Below, in pieces: positions 34,874 through 43,961 of a stretch of 64,000 nt of DNA; positions within the stretch are counted from its first letter, which is position 1; the number at the start of each line of letters is the position of its first letter. The stretch is from Pacificispira sp033344895 (GTDB taxonomy: Bacteria > Pseudomonadota > Alphaproteobacteria > UBA8366 > Aestuariispiraceae): NCBI GenBank assembly GCA_965229685.1, contig OZ245920.1:4216001-4280000 (forward strand), in the 5' to 3' direction. The notes below the pieces were generated by a model. It saw only the letters and a program-made list of their open reading frames with translations, was not told the DNA's origin and ran no database searches. Position numbers and translations under genes: made by a program.

Positions 34874-35674
34874 ATGATGCTGGGGGATGCGGTGCCGATT
34901 GTGGAATCCTATGTACCGGAGCCGGTGGGCGACCGGCCGGCGCTGCCTTATGCGCCGTTCCCGATCCCGAAATTCCGCAAGGCCCAGGGCGCGAACTGGA
35001 AACTGTGGCAGGCCTATTTTCCGGCCGGTCCCGGCTATTTCCTAGGGCACCGTCAGATCCGGCACATGCAGTTCGGGCTGATGCGCAACAACGACGCCTG
35101 GATGACCGTCAACCCGATGGAAATCGAAAGCCAGTGGCCGCATCTGGAGGCCGCGTCGGGTCATGTACTGATCGGCGGACTGGGCATGGCGATCATGGCC
35201 TATGCTGTCGCTGCCAAGCCGGAAGTCACCAAGGTAACCGTGGTCGAACGTGACGCCGAAGTCATCGCCCTGGCGCAGGATTTCGCGGGCCTGGATGACT
35301 GGCCGACCCGCGACAAGGTCGAGATCGTCGAGCATGACCTGCTGACATATCGTCACGACCCGGCGGTGGTGCCGGTGGATTTCCTCTACGTAGATATCTG
35401 GCGGACCTATCGGAACGACCCCAAGATCGCCCATATGCAGACGATCCACGGCAATGTTCCGGCCCCGCGCGTGGGCTATTGGGGGCAGGAGATCGAGGCG
35501 GTCGACTGGGCCATCGCAAAGGGAGTCCCGGTGGAAAGCTTTACCGCCGAAACCTTCCGGGCCTTCCGGGAAGAGACCGGCCTGCCTCTGATCGGGCTGG
35601 AAGAACCGACCTATCCGCAGCTCTGCATCTGGGCGGCGACGAATCAGGCCATTGCAGGCGCTGCCGGCGCTTGA
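34874..35674 (+). CDS. SAM-methyltransferase-fold protein of unknown function
   Basis: A 266-residue protein with a Rossmann-type core at residues about 98-180: VLIGGLGMAIMAYAV glycine loop, VTVVERDAEVIAL acidic end of strand 2 and DFLYVDIWRTY on strand 4. This resembles the spermidine synthase and class I methyltransferase fold. The rest (aromatic-rich N-terminus and MQFGLMRNNDAWMTVNPMEIE) is not a family I recognise. GGAG precedes the ATG. No obvious operon partner. Confidence 0.65.
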   Translation: MMLGDAVPIVESYVPEPVGDRPALPYAPFPIPKFRKAQGANWKLWQAYFPAGPGYFLGHRQIRHMQFGLMRNNDAWMTVNPMEIESQWPHLEAASGHVLIGGLGMAIMAYAVAAKPEVTKVTVVERDAEVIALAQDFAGLDDWPTRDKVEIVEHDLLTYRHDPAVVPVDFLYVDIWRTYRNDPKIAHMQTIHGNVPAPRVGYWGQEIEAVDWAIAKGVPVESFTAETFRAFREETGLPLIGLEEPTYPQLCIWAATNQAIAGAAGA

Positions 35675-35738
35675 TTTTCCGACCGTTACCCCCTTCTTAT
35701 GCCGCGCAACATTGTGGGCGTGAGGAGGCCGCATTTTC

Positions 35739-36524
35739 ATGGACCGTATCAAGGCGCTGATTGAATCACGGGCGTTTCAGAACGCGATCACAGGGGTGAT
35801 CGTGGCCAATGCCCTGATCCTCGGCCTGGAAACATCGCAAACGGCGATGGCCCATGCCGGCGGGCTGCTGAAGACACTGGACAAGATCGCACTGGCGATC
35901 TTCGTCGTCGAGATACTTCTGAAACTCGCGGTCTATCGCCTGTCCTTCTTCAAGAGCGCTTGGAACGTATTCGACTTTGTCATTGTCAGCGTGACCCTGG
36001 TGCCGGCGGGCGAGGGCGTGTCGGTATTGCGGGCGCTGCGCATCCTGCGCGCGCTGCGGCTGGTGTCGGTGGTGCCCTCCATGCGGCTGGTCGTGCAGGC
36101 CCTGCTGCGCGCCATTCCGGGCATGGGATCGGTCATCATGCTGCTGTCGCTGGTCTTCTACATCGCCTCGGTCATGGCGACCAAGCTGTTCGGCGAGGCC
36201 TTTCCGGACTGGTTCGGGACCATCGGGGAATCCGTCTATTCCCTGTTCCAGATCATGACGCTGGAAAGCTGGTCCATGGGGATCGTCCGGCCGGTGATGG
36301 AAGTCTATCCCCAGGCCTGGCTGTTCTTCGTGGTCTTTATCCTGCTGACCACCTTCGCGGTCCTGAACCTGTTCATCGCCATCATCGTCGACAGCATGAG
36401 CCAAGAGCACAAGGCCGCCGAAGCCGAAACCCGCGGCGAGCTTGGAAGCGAGCATAAGGAGATCATGACCGAGCTGAAGGCGCTGCGCGCGGAAGTCCGG
36501 GCGATGCGCGGGGAACGCGGTTAG
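35739..36524 (+). CDS. NaChBac-type voltage-gated sodium channel
   Basis: A single-domain six-helix channel subunit (261 aa) that assembles as a tetramer. S4 carries arginines every third residue (R98, R101, R104, R107). The selectivity filter TLESWSM at 174-180 is the bacterial sodium-channel type, as in NavMs and NaChBac. S6 runs about 195-220 and a C-terminal coiled coil about 238-258 stabilises the tetramer. Likely involved in sodium homeostasis or motility and pH responses, as in marine and alkaliphilic bacteria. Confidence 0.94.
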   Translation: MDRIKALIESRAFQNAITGVIVANALILGLETSQTAMAHAGGLLKTLDKIALAIFVVEILLKLAVYRLSFFKSAWNVFDFVIVSVTLVPAGEGVSVLRALRILRALRLVSVVPSMRLVVQALLRAIPGMGSVIMLLSLVFYIASVMATKLFGEAFPDWFGTIGESVYSLFQIMTLESWSMGIVRPVMEVYPQAWLFFVVFILLTTFAVLNLFIAIIVDSMSQEHKAAEAETRGELGSEHKEIMTELKALRAEVRAMRGERG

Positions 36525-36533
36525 GGCCCCGTC

Positions 36534-38120
36534 TTATCCCTCTATCATCGCCGCCAGGGTCTCGACCCGGTCCGCCTCCACCGCCGGCTTGTCGGTGCGC
36601 AGGCGGTGGATGCGCGGAAAGCGCATGGCAATGCCGGATTTGTGGCGTTTCGACGGGTGGACGGAATCGAATGCCACTTCCATCACGATCTCGGGTGTGA
36701 CCGAGCGGACGGGGCCGAACTTCTCCACCGTGTTGCGGCGGATCCAGCGGTCGATCTCCCTGAGCTCCGCGTCGGTATAGCCTGAATAGGCCTTGCCGAC
36801 CGGGACCAGTTCCGGGGCGCCGTCGGCCCCGTCGCGCCAGCAGCCGAAGGTGAAGTCGGAATACAGCGACGAGCGCTTTCCATGGCCGCGCTGGGCATAC
36901 ATCAGCACGCAATCGGCCGTCAGCGGCGCGCGCTTCCATTTGAACCAGGGTCCTTTCGGGCGCCCGGCGGTATAGGGCGCGTCGGCCCGTTTCAGCATTA
37001 ACCCCTCGATCCCGGCCTCCCGCGTTCCGTCCCAGATCGCGCGCAGGACACCCCAGTCGTCGAAAGGCACCAGGGGCGACAGGTCCAGCCAGTCGCGGTT
37101 CAGACCGGTGACGAAGGCTTCCAGTTCCGCGCGCCGGGTATCGAACGGGTCGGGCCGCAAATCCCGGTCGCCATGGAACAGGATGTCGTAAACCCGCAGA
37201 TGGGCCGGATAGTCGCGCAGCATGGCGGCCGTGACCGTCTTGCGGCCCAGGCGCTGCTGCAGATCGTTGAAGGGGCGAATCTCGCCGTCCCGACGGACCA
37301 GCAGTTCGCCATCCAGCACCGCGTCGAAATCCGCCCGGGTGGCGATGTCCGGAAAGGCCGGGCCGATCTCGTCGCCGGTGCGGGTGAACAGGCGTGCCTC
37401 CCCGTGTTTCGCGGCCAGCTGGACGCGTATCCCGTCCCACTTCCATTCGGCGCGGTATTCCGCCGGGGCCAGGCGGTCCAGGTCTCCGTCCTCCAGCGGA
37501 TTGGCCAGCATGACCGGGCGGAACAGCGTACTGGTATCGACCTGCGGTGCCGCGGTTCGGCCGTCCAGCCAGGCGAACAGATCGCCATAGGGCGGGGTCA
37601 GCCCGAACCACAACTCCTCGATTTCCTCGACCGGTTTGCCGCCATATTGCGCCAGGGCGGTCTTTGCCAGCCGGGCCGATACGCCGACCCGCAATCCGCC
37701 CATCAGCAGTTTCAGCAGCGCATAGCGCCCGGACCCGTCCAGCCGGTCCAGCCAATCGGCCACATGCTGCGGCGCGCGGGCGCGGCTGGTCCCGGCCAGC
37801 GTGTCGATGACCTCGGACAGGGGCGGGGGATCGACGGGGCCTTCATCCGTGTCCGGCCAGATCAGCGCGGTCGTCTCGGCCAGGTCGCCGACATAATCGT
37901 AGGACAGGCGAAACAGCACCGGATCGGTCCGCGCCTCGGCCAGTTTGCGCACCGCCGCCGGGGTCAGAAGGCGCGTCTCATAGCCGTCGGTCAGGGCGGC
38001 CAGCGCCCAGCCCCGGTCCGGGTCCGGCGTGGTGCGAAAATACTCCGCCAGGATCGCCAGCTTGGCGTTGCGCCCGCCGGTATAGACCAGCCGCTCCATC
38101 AGATCGGCGAAGCGCTTCAT
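36534..38120 (-). CDS. ATP-dependent DNA ligase (proteobacterial, exonuclease-associated type)
   Basis: A 528-residue ligase sealing DNA nicks with ATP. An N-terminal helical DNA-binding domain precedes the adenylation domain, with the lysine in AEWKWDGIRVQ near residue 225 and the later FTRTGDEIGPAFPDI and GLMLKRADAPY motifs. The OB-fold domain ends the protein. It starts at ATG 38120, overlapping the exonuclease stop as ATGA. This pair belongs to the ligase/exonuclease/helicase/phosphoesterase repair cassette of proteobacteria; the helicase and phosphoesterase are not adjacent here. Confidence 0.93.
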   Translation of the reverse strand: MKRFADLMERLVYTGGRNAKLAILAEYFRTTPDPDRGWALAALTDGYETRLLTPAAVRKLAEARTDPVLFRLSYDYVGDLAETTALIWPDTDEGPVDPPPLSEVIDTLAGTSRARAPQHVADWLDRLDGSGRYALLKLLMGGLRVGVSARLAKTALAQYGGKPVEEIEELWFGLTPPYGDLFAWLDGRTAAPQVDTSTLFRPVMLANPLEDGDLDRLAPAEYRAEWKWDGIRVQLAAKHGEARLFTRTGDEIGPAFPDIATRADFDAVLDGELLVRRDGEIRPFNDLQQRLGRKTVTAAMLRDYPAHLRVYDILFHGDRDLRPDPFDTRRAELEAFVTGLNRDWLDLSPLVPFDDWGVLRAIWDGTREAGIEGLMLKRADAPYTAGRPKGPWFKWKRAPLTADCVLMYAQRGHGKRSSLYSDFTFGCWRDGADGAPELVPVGKAYSGYTDAELREIDRWIRRNTVEKFGPVRSVTPEIVMEVAFDSVHPSKRHKSGIAMRFPRIHRLRTDKPAVEADRVETLAAMIEG

Positions 38121-39142
38121 CCGTCCTCGCCCTCCTCGAACCCGACCAGCGACAGGGCCTCGGTCTGGAAGCCGGCCTGTTGCGCGTAATGGGCCAGTGC
38201 GTCCTCCCGGCCGTGGGTGATCCAGACCTGCGGCGCGCCGACATCGTGCAGGGTCTGCGTCAGCTCGTCCCAATCGGCATGATCGGACAGGATCAGCGGC
38301 AGTTCGACGCCGCGCTGGCGGGCGCGCTGCCGGACCCGCATCCAGCCCGATGCCATGGCGGTGACCGGGTCGGGGAAGCCCGCCGCCCAGCGGTCGTTCA
38401 GCGCGCCCGGCGGGCACATCACGATCTCGCCCGCCTTGTCCTTCTTGTTCCCGGCGACCGGTTCCAGCGGTCCCAGCGCGACGCCCAGACCTTCATAAAG
38501 CGTGCACAAGGCCTCCAGCGCGCCGTGCAGATAGATCGTGCGGTCATACCCGGCCTCCCTCAGCAGGCGGATGACCCGCTGCGCCTTGCCCAGCGCATAG
38601 GCGCCGACCAGATGCGTGCGGTTCGGGAACAGGCGCAAGGAATCGAGCAGTTTCGCGATCTCGCCCGCATCGTCCGGATGCCGGAAAACGGGCAGTGCGA
38701 AGGTCGCCTCGGTCACGAAGACATCGCAGGGCACCGGCTCGAATTCCGCGCAGGTCGGGTCGCGCCGCCTCTTGTAGTCGCCGGAAACGACGACCCGACC
38801 GCCGTCATGGTCCAGCACCGCCTGCGCGCTGCCCAGGACATGCCCGGCGGGGGCCAGGGAGACCGCCGCATTGCCGATCCCGACCTGCTCGCCGAAGCCG
38901 ACCGCCTGTGCCGCGCCCCAGCAGTCCGCGCCGAACCGGCTCTGCATGATCGCCAGGGTTTCCGCCGTTGCCAGCACCTTGCCATGGCCCGCGCGGGCAT
39001 GGTCGGCATGGCCATGGGTGATGACGGCCCGCTCCACCGGCCGCGTCGGATCGACATAGAAGTCGCCCGCCGCACAGTACAATCCCTGCGGTGTCACCGT
39101 CAGCCAGCGTCTGGGGTCCCTGGACATCCTGCCCTCGCTCAT
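38117..39142 (-). CDS. Ligase-associated metallo-beta-lactamase-fold exonuclease
   Basis: A 341-residue nuclease of the beta-CASP/metallo-beta-lactamase group, predicted to process DNA ends for the adjoining ligase. The zinc motif THGHADHAR is near residue 42, followed by GHVLGSAQAVLDH and VVSGDYKRRRDPT, and a LSDHADWDEL motif near 285. Coupled to the ligase by a 4-base overlap. Confidence 0.92.
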   Translation of the reverse strand: MSEGRMSRDPRRWLTVTPQGLYCAAGDFYVDPTRPVERAVITHGHADHARAGHGKVLATAETLAIMQSRFGADCWGAAQAVGFGEQVGIGNAAVSLAPAGHVLGSAQAVLDHDGGRVVVSGDYKRRRDPTCAEFEPVPCDVFVTEATFALPVFRHPDDAGEIAKLLDSLRLFPNRTHLVGAYALGKAQRVIRLLREAGYDRTIYLHGALEALCTLYEGLGVALGPLEPVAGNKKDKAGEIVMCPPGALNDRWAAGFPDPVTAMASGWMRVRQRARQRGVELPLILSDHADWDELTQTLHDVGAPQVWITHGREDALAHYAQQAGFQTEALSLVGFEEGEDG

Positions 39143-39156
39143 CTTCCGGTGGGAAG

Positions 39157-39711
39157 CTAGGTCTCATCCCGGGGAAGGGAAGCGGCCAGAAAGGCCTTGC
39201 CGCGGGGCGACAGGCGGTAACCGATTTCCAGGCTGATTGTCAGGCCCATCGCCTTGAGCTTGCGGATGTCGGTCTTGAACCGGTCCCGCTCCACCCCCGC
39301 CTCTGCCGCCAGTGACTTCGCGACCACGCCCGGCTGTTCTGCGATGCGGGTCAGGGCATCCATCGTCCAGGGACCGCGTGCCGAGGCCTTGTCCAGTCGC
39401 GCCAGTTTTGTCCGGATCCCGGCGATATCCGCTGATGTCAGATCGGCATCCTCCCGCAGGGCGATCCTTGGATCCGGCCCGGCAAGATGCAGGTCGATGC
39501 GATAGGCCTGGCCGTCGCGTCCGGCCAGTTGCGCCTGAACTGCGTCGGGCAGGGAGGCCAGGTCCACCGGCGTCACGGCGTCGATTGCCAGTTGTCCGAT
39601 CCGCGTGTTCAGCGTCCCGCCCGCCTTCACCGTCGGCCGTCGCCAGACCCGGTGGACGGATGTTGGCCGGCCGTCCCGGATGGCTTCCAACTCGTCGCGT
39701 TTCAACAGCAT
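39157..39711 (-). CDS. ASCH-like domain plus winged-helix protein
   Basis: A 184-residue protein starting at ATG 39711 with GGGAAGG upstream; this trims a longer frame that would overlap the divergent gene. The N-terminal half (LLKRDELEAIRDGR, VHRVWRRPTVKAGG, LNTRIGQLAIDAVTPVD) resembles an ASCH/PUA-type RNA-binding fold. The C-terminal half has an RFKTDIRKLKAMGLTISLEIGYRLSPRG winged-helix. Function unknown. Upstream of the exonuclease-ligase pair on the same strand by 14 bases, so it may belong to that unit. Confidence 0.68.
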   Translation of the reverse strand: MLLKRDELEAIRDGRPTSVHRVWRRPTVKAGGTLNTRIGQLAIDAVTPVDLASLPDAVQAQLAGRDGQAYRIDLHLAGPDPRIALREDADLTSADIAGIRTKLARLDKASARGPWTMDALTRIAEQPGVVAKSLAAEAGVERDRFKTDIRKLKAMGLTISLEIGYRLSPRGKAFLAASLPRDET

Positions 39712-39823
39712 CGTGACGCCTTCCCGTTTCCGTTTGCCGGAATGGTAGTCGATCCATACGCTTTTCAACACAGTTGCAAGGCGGCTAAGGTCGCCGCCGT
39801 TCCGCAGCCGCCTAGGGGTCGCC

Positions 39824-40927
39824 ATGAAAATCGCCCGTATCCGTCTCTATGCTGCGCCGCTGCCCATCAAGGGCGGGCCCTGGCGCTGGGGCAAGGGGTT
39901 CGAGATGCATGCCGGGACCGCCCATGTCGTGGCGCTGGACAGCGACACGGGCCTGACCGGCTGGGGGGAGAGCGCGCCGATGGTCGCCTTCTATCTGCCG
40001 GCCCATGACAAGGGCATCCCGGCAGTGGTGGCGGAACTGGCGCCCCGCCTGCTGGGGCTCGATCCGCGCAATCCGGCGGCGGTGGATGCGGAAATGGACC
40101 GCTGGCTTCAGGGTCACGCCTATGCCAAATCCGCCATCGATGTCGCCTGCTGGGATCTGGCGGGACGGGCGCTGGGCGTGCCCTGCCATATGCTGCTGGG
40201 CGGGTGTCGGTCGGAGGCGCTGCCGATCTTCCGGTCTATCCCGCAGCCGCCGCATGACGATCTGGACGCACGGCTGGCCGACTACCGGGCGCAGGGCTTT
40301 AGGCATTTCCAGATGAAGGTCGGCGGCGACCCGTCGGCGGAGGCTGCACGGGTCCGTTCCGTCGCCGCACTGATGCGGCCGGGGGAATCGCTGATCGTCG
40401 ATGCCAATCGTGGGTGGCGTCGGGATCAGGCCCTTCGTTTCGCATACGAAACGAGAGACCTGCATGTCACGTTCGAACAACCCTGCGACAGCAATGACGA
40501 CTGCCTGTCGGTGCGGCGCCGGACGTCCCATGCGCTGAAACTGGACGAGGCCATCAAGACCCCGGACGACCTGTTCCGGGCCATCGCCGACGATGCCTGC
40601 GACACGATCTGTGTGAAGATCGCCAAGCAGGGCGGGCTGACCAAGGCACGCCTGATCCGCGATATCTGCGCCGCACGCGGCCTGCCGATGACGGTTGAGG
40701 ATGTCTGGGGCGGGGAGATCGCGTCGGCCGCCGTCGCCCATCTTGCCGCCTCGACCCCGCCGGACATGCTGCTGAACACCACCGATCTGCAGAACTACAA
40801 TGACGGTGAAATCGCTACCGGCGCGCCCACAATTGCCGACGGATGCCTGATCGTCTCCGACCGACCCGGCCTGGGGATCGAACCGGTGATGGATGTTCTA
40901 GGCGACCCTGTCGCGGTTTACGAATAG
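39824..40927 (+). CDS. Enolase-superfamily enzyme (mandelate racemase/muconate lactonizing group)
   Basis: A 367-residue Mg-dependent enzyme with an N-terminal capping domain and a TIM barrel. FQMKVGGDP near residue 165 carries the general-base lysine; the metal ligands are in VDANRGW, FEQPC and LDEAI. The lysine near 265 (CVKIAKQGG) is the second base. This double-lysine pattern suggests racemisation or epimerisation, or dehydration as in hydroxyproline dehydratases. The substrate is not readable. Divergent from the ASCH-like gene. Confidence 0.82.
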   Translation: MKIARIRLYAAPLPIKGGPWRWGKGFEMHAGTAHVVALDSDTGLTGWGESAPMVAFYLPAHDKGIPAVVAELAPRLLGLDPRNPAAVDAEMDRWLQGHAYAKSAIDVACWDLAGRALGVPCHMLLGGCRSEALPIFRSIPQPPHDDLDARLADYRAQGFRHFQMKVGGDPSAEAARVRSVAALMRPGESLIVDANRGWRRDQALRFAYETRDLHVTFEQPCDSNDDCLSVRRRTSHALKLDEAIKTPDDLFRAIADDACDTICVKIAKQGGLTKARLIRDICAARGLPMTVEDVWGGEIASAAVAHLAASTPPDMLLNTTDLQNYNDGEIATGAPTIADGCLIVSDRPGLGIEPVMDVLGDPVAVYE

Positions 40928-40928
40928 C

Positions 40929-40970
40929 CGGTTCGGGCGCTCCTGCTTTCGCAGGAACACGAAACCCGGC
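40929..40970. terminator. Hairpin between convergent genes
   Basis: TCCTGC-TTTC-GCAGGA (40941-40956) is a perfect 6-bp stem with GGTTCG/CGAAACC-like outer arms, located between the convergent enolase-superfamily and EamA genes. It lacks a long T-tract, so terminator function is only likely. Confidence 0.4.
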
Positions 40971-41921
40971 CTATCCCTTCACAGAACTCATCAGCGCGCC
41001 GGCGGCCTGTCGGCCGTTGACGAGGGCGAGCCCGGTGAAGATCAGCGCGGCGGCACCCCAGACCCAGCCGGAATGGCTCTCCCCGAAGAAGATCATCCCG
41101 AAGATCATGCCGGTCAGGGTGACGACATAGCCGACGACGCTGATGCTGACCGGACCGATCGCCCGGATCAGTTCGAAATACAGGAAGTAAGCCAGTGCCG
41201 TGACCAGGGTCACGATGGCGATGCACACCGTTGCCGTGTCCGGCGCGACGACATTCGGCAGATAGATCTGCGCCGTCAGCGCCGCGATCGGCCATAACAG
41301 GGCGGCTATGCAGACCAGCATGCCGCCCGCCAGGCCGACCGAACTGCCATTGTCGGGGCGCAGCCGGGCCGCCGCGATAGCGGAATAGGAATACAGGACG
41401 GGCGTGATCATACCGATCAGGAACCATGTCGTATCCTCTGCTTCCGGCAGGCTGGTGCGCGGCAGGACGATCATCGCGACGCCGGCCAGGCCCAGCAGCA
41501 CACCCAGGAAGCGGCCGATATCGAATCGCTCCATCCGCAGGGCGAGACTGCCGAGATAGGTCAGCAGCGGCACGGTCGCGATGGCCAGCACCATGACGCC
41601 GGCGGGCAGTTCGCGCAGCGTGTTGACCAGATTGACGCTGGGCACGGCCGTGCCGAGGATCCCGACATGCAGATAATAGGAGAGATGCGCCCGGTCGAAA
41701 TGCAGACCGATCCCGCGCCAGCGGCAGAACAGCACCACGATGATGGCGGCGCCGGACATCTGCAGCGTCGACAGGCCGATCGGCGGCACGCCCTCCAGTC
41801 CGGCCAGCTTGATCAACGAGGTGTTGAGACCCCACATGCTGCCGAGGATCAGCAGAACCAGGGGCGCAATACGTGGCGAAAGGCCGGATCGTCCGGCAGT
41901 GGGCGGGTCGGATACCGTCAT
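40971..41921 (-). CDS. EamA/DMT family transporter
   Basis: A 316-residue inner-membrane permease with ten hydrophobic segments and two EamA repeats (about residues 20-150 and 175-300). PPIGLSTLQMSGAAIIVVL and LTGMIFGMIFFGE-type segments match drug/metabolite exporters. Substrate unknown. Convergent with the enolase-superfamily gene. Confidence 0.88.
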   Translation of the reverse strand: MTVSDPPTAGRSGLSPRIAPLVLLILGSMWGLNTSLIKLAGLEGVPPIGLSTLQMSGAAIIVVLFCRWRGIGLHFDRAHLSYYLHVGILGTAVPSVNLVNTLRELPAGVMVLAIATVPLLTYLGSLALRMERFDIGRFLGVLLGLAGVAMIVLPRTSLPEAEDTTWFLIGMITPVLYSYSAIAAARLRPDNGSSVGLAGGMLVCIAALLWPIAALTAQIYLPNVVAPDTATVCIAIVTLVTALAYFLYFELIRAIGPVSISVVGYVVTLTGMIFGMIFFGESHSGWVWGAAALIFTGLALVNGRQAAGALMSSVKG

Positions 41922-41984
41922 GACGCCGGGACCTTATGCCGGAACGGCTTCCCGGACCAGTCCGATTCAGGCTAGACAGCGTCC

Positions 41985-42725
41985 ATGGGCTTTTTCCGCA
42001 GCATCGTCAAACGACCCCCGGAAGGACCGCGCGAGACACAGGTCCGCGTCGACCTGCACGGCCGGCCGGTCGACATCATGCTGCGCCGGCATCCCCGGGC
42101 GCGGCGGATCAAGCTGACCGTCGATGCAACCCAGGGCATGCCGGTGCTGACCGTGCCGCCCGGCGTGGCGCAGGCGGAGGCCCTGCGCTTTCTCGACCGC
42201 AATGCCGGCTGGACGCTGAAGGCGCTGGATGGGCTGCCGGACAAGGTGGACTTCGTACCGGACGGGATCGTGCCCTATCGCGGCGAGGACCATCGCATCG
42301 TTCATATGCCGGAAGCGCGCGGCGTGGTTCGGGCGGAGGACGGGGCGTTGGTCGTGACCGGCGGGGCGGAGCATTTGTCGCGGCGCCTGACCGATTTCCT
42401 GAAGAGGCGGGCGCGTGCGGAAATCCGGCCTCTGGCGCTGGAGCGCGCTGCCGCTCTGGGTCGCAGGCCGGGCCGGATCAGTATCCGGGACCAGCGGACG
42501 CGCTGGGGTTCCTGCGCCGCCAATGGCGATCTGTCCTTCAACTGGCGGCTGATCCTTGCGCCGCCCCCGATCCTGGACTACGTGGTTAGCCACGAGGTTG
42601 CGCATCTCGTCCACATGGACCATTCCCCGGCCTTCTGGCGCACCGTCGCCTCCGTCTATCCGGAGTATCGGACGGCGCGGGACTGGCTGGGCTCGGAAGG
42701 TGCGCGGCTGCACCGGATCGGCTGA
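41985..42725 (+). CDS. YgjP/DUF45-type zinc metallopeptidase
   Basis: A 246-residue cytosolic protein of the YgjP group. LILAPPPILDYVVSHEVAHLVHMDHSPAFW in the C-terminal third contains the HExxH zinc motif (HEVAH) with a further histidine 10 residues on. RISIRDQRTRWGSCA and LSFNWRLI are the family signature upstream. Role unknown; relatives are often beside restriction-modification genes, but no such gene adjoins here. Confidence 0.9.
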   Translation: MGFFRSIVKRPPEGPRETQVRVDLHGRPVDIMLRRHPRARRIKLTVDATQGMPVLTVPPGVAQAEALRFLDRNAGWTLKALDGLPDKVDFVPDGIVPYRGEDHRIVHMPEARGVVRAEDGALVVTGGAEHLSRRLTDFLKRRARAEIRPLALERAAALGRRPGRISIRDQRTRWGSCAANGDLSFNWRLILAPPPILDYVVSHEVAHLVHMDHSPAFWRTVASVYPEYRTARDWLGSEGARLHRIG

Positions 42726-42773
42726 CCGACTGTCCCCTGTCGGCGGGTCGTACGACAGGAAAGGACGGGTCGC

Positions 42774-43961
42774 ATGGCGACACGCATCGCGCCGGGATTC
42801 CTGGCGCTGATCACCGCTCTGGTCGCAATGGGCGTTGCCTCCATGGCGCTCTATGTCCCGTCGCTGCCCGCGATCCGCGAGGAGTTTTCCGTCGCGCCGA
42901 GCGAGACGCAGCTGACGCTGACCCTGTTCTTCCTCGGCTTTTCCGGCGCACAACTGCTGTTCGGTCCGCTGTCCGACCGCTATGGCCGCAAGCCGGTGCT
43001 GCTCTCCGGACTGGTTCTCTATGCCATTGTCAGCCTGGCCTGTGCCTTCGCCTGGGGGATCGAGGCGCTGCAGACCGGCCGGTTCCTGCAGGGGTTCGTT
43101 GCCTGCGTCGGGCCGGTGGTCGGCCGGGCCGTGGTGCGCGACATGTTCGACGGCCCGTCGGCGGCAGGGGCCTTTGCAATTCTGGGGACGGCTCTGGCGG
43201 TTGTTCCGGCCTTGGCGCCGATGCTGGGCGGTCTGATCCAGACCCATATCGGATGGCGTGCCAGTTTCGTGCTGCTCACCTGTCTGGCGCTGATTCTTCT
43301 GGCCGTCTGCGTCTTTCGCCTGAAAGAAACCAACGAGACGAAGAACCTGGAGGCGTTGCGGCCGGGGCGGCTGATCGGAATTTATACTCACCTTCTGCGC
43401 ACGCCTTTCTTCATGGGGCAGGTGCTGATTTCGGGCCTCGCCTTCGCCGGGTTCTTCGCCTATTTCACCGAAGCCCCTTTCCTGTTCATCGGGGAGCTGG
43501 GGATCGGAGCGGACACGTTCGGCTATCTGATGATCTTCACCGTCGCGGGCTATGCGACCGGCAGTTTTCTGGCCGGCCGGCTGGTGCCGCGCTGGGGGCC
43601 GCGCCGGGTCGTCCTGTTCGGATGCTGCTTCCTGCTGAGCGGGTCCGGGCTGCTGCTGGCCCTGTCCGGAGAGCTGACGCTGTTCCGCGTCATCGCGCCG
43701 ATGAGCGTCTACACGATCGGTTTCGGCATGGTCATTCCGGGCAGTATGGCGGAGGCCCTGCGCCCGTTTCCGCGCGTCGCGGGCAGCGCCTCGGCGGTAC
43801 TGGGCTTCTTTCAGTTCTTCTGCGCCGCCAGTACCAGCCTGATCGTTCAGCCGCTCTATGACGGAACGGCGCGATTGCTGGCGGTCGTCATCCTGCTGGT
43901 CGCGATCACCGCGCTGTGCCAGTTCCTGTTCCTCACCCGCAATGGACCGCCACAAGAATGA
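42774..43961 (+). CDS. Bcr/CflA family multidrug efflux MFS transporter
   Basis: Twelve-helix proton-driven exporter (395 aa) of the Bcr/CflA family. ALYVPSLPAIREEF (helix 1), LLFGPLSDRYGRKPVLL (A-motif), RFLQGFVACVGPVVGRAVVRDMF (helix 4-5) and LAPMLGGLI are typical. GGAAAGGA precedes the ATG. Followed directly by a second family member with an ATGA overlap. Confidence 0.9.
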   Translation: MATRIAPGFLALITALVAMGVASMALYVPSLPAIREEFSVAPSETQLTLTLFFLGFSGAQLLFGPLSDRYGRKPVLLSGLVLYAIVSLACAFAWGIEALQTGRFLQGFVACVGPVVGRAVVRDMFDGPSAAGAFAILGTALAVVPALAPMLGGLIQTHIGWRASFVLLTCLALILLAVCVFRLKETNETKNLEALRPGRLIGIYTHLLRTPFFMGQVLISGLAFAGFFAYFTEAPFLFIGELGIGADTFGYLMIFTVAGYATGSFLAGRLVPRWGPRRVVLFGCCFLLSGSGLLLALSGELTLFRVIAPMSVYTIGFGMVIPGSMAEALRPFPRVAGSASAVLGFFQFFCAASTSLIVQPLYDGTARLLAVVILLVAITALCQFLFLTRNGPPQE

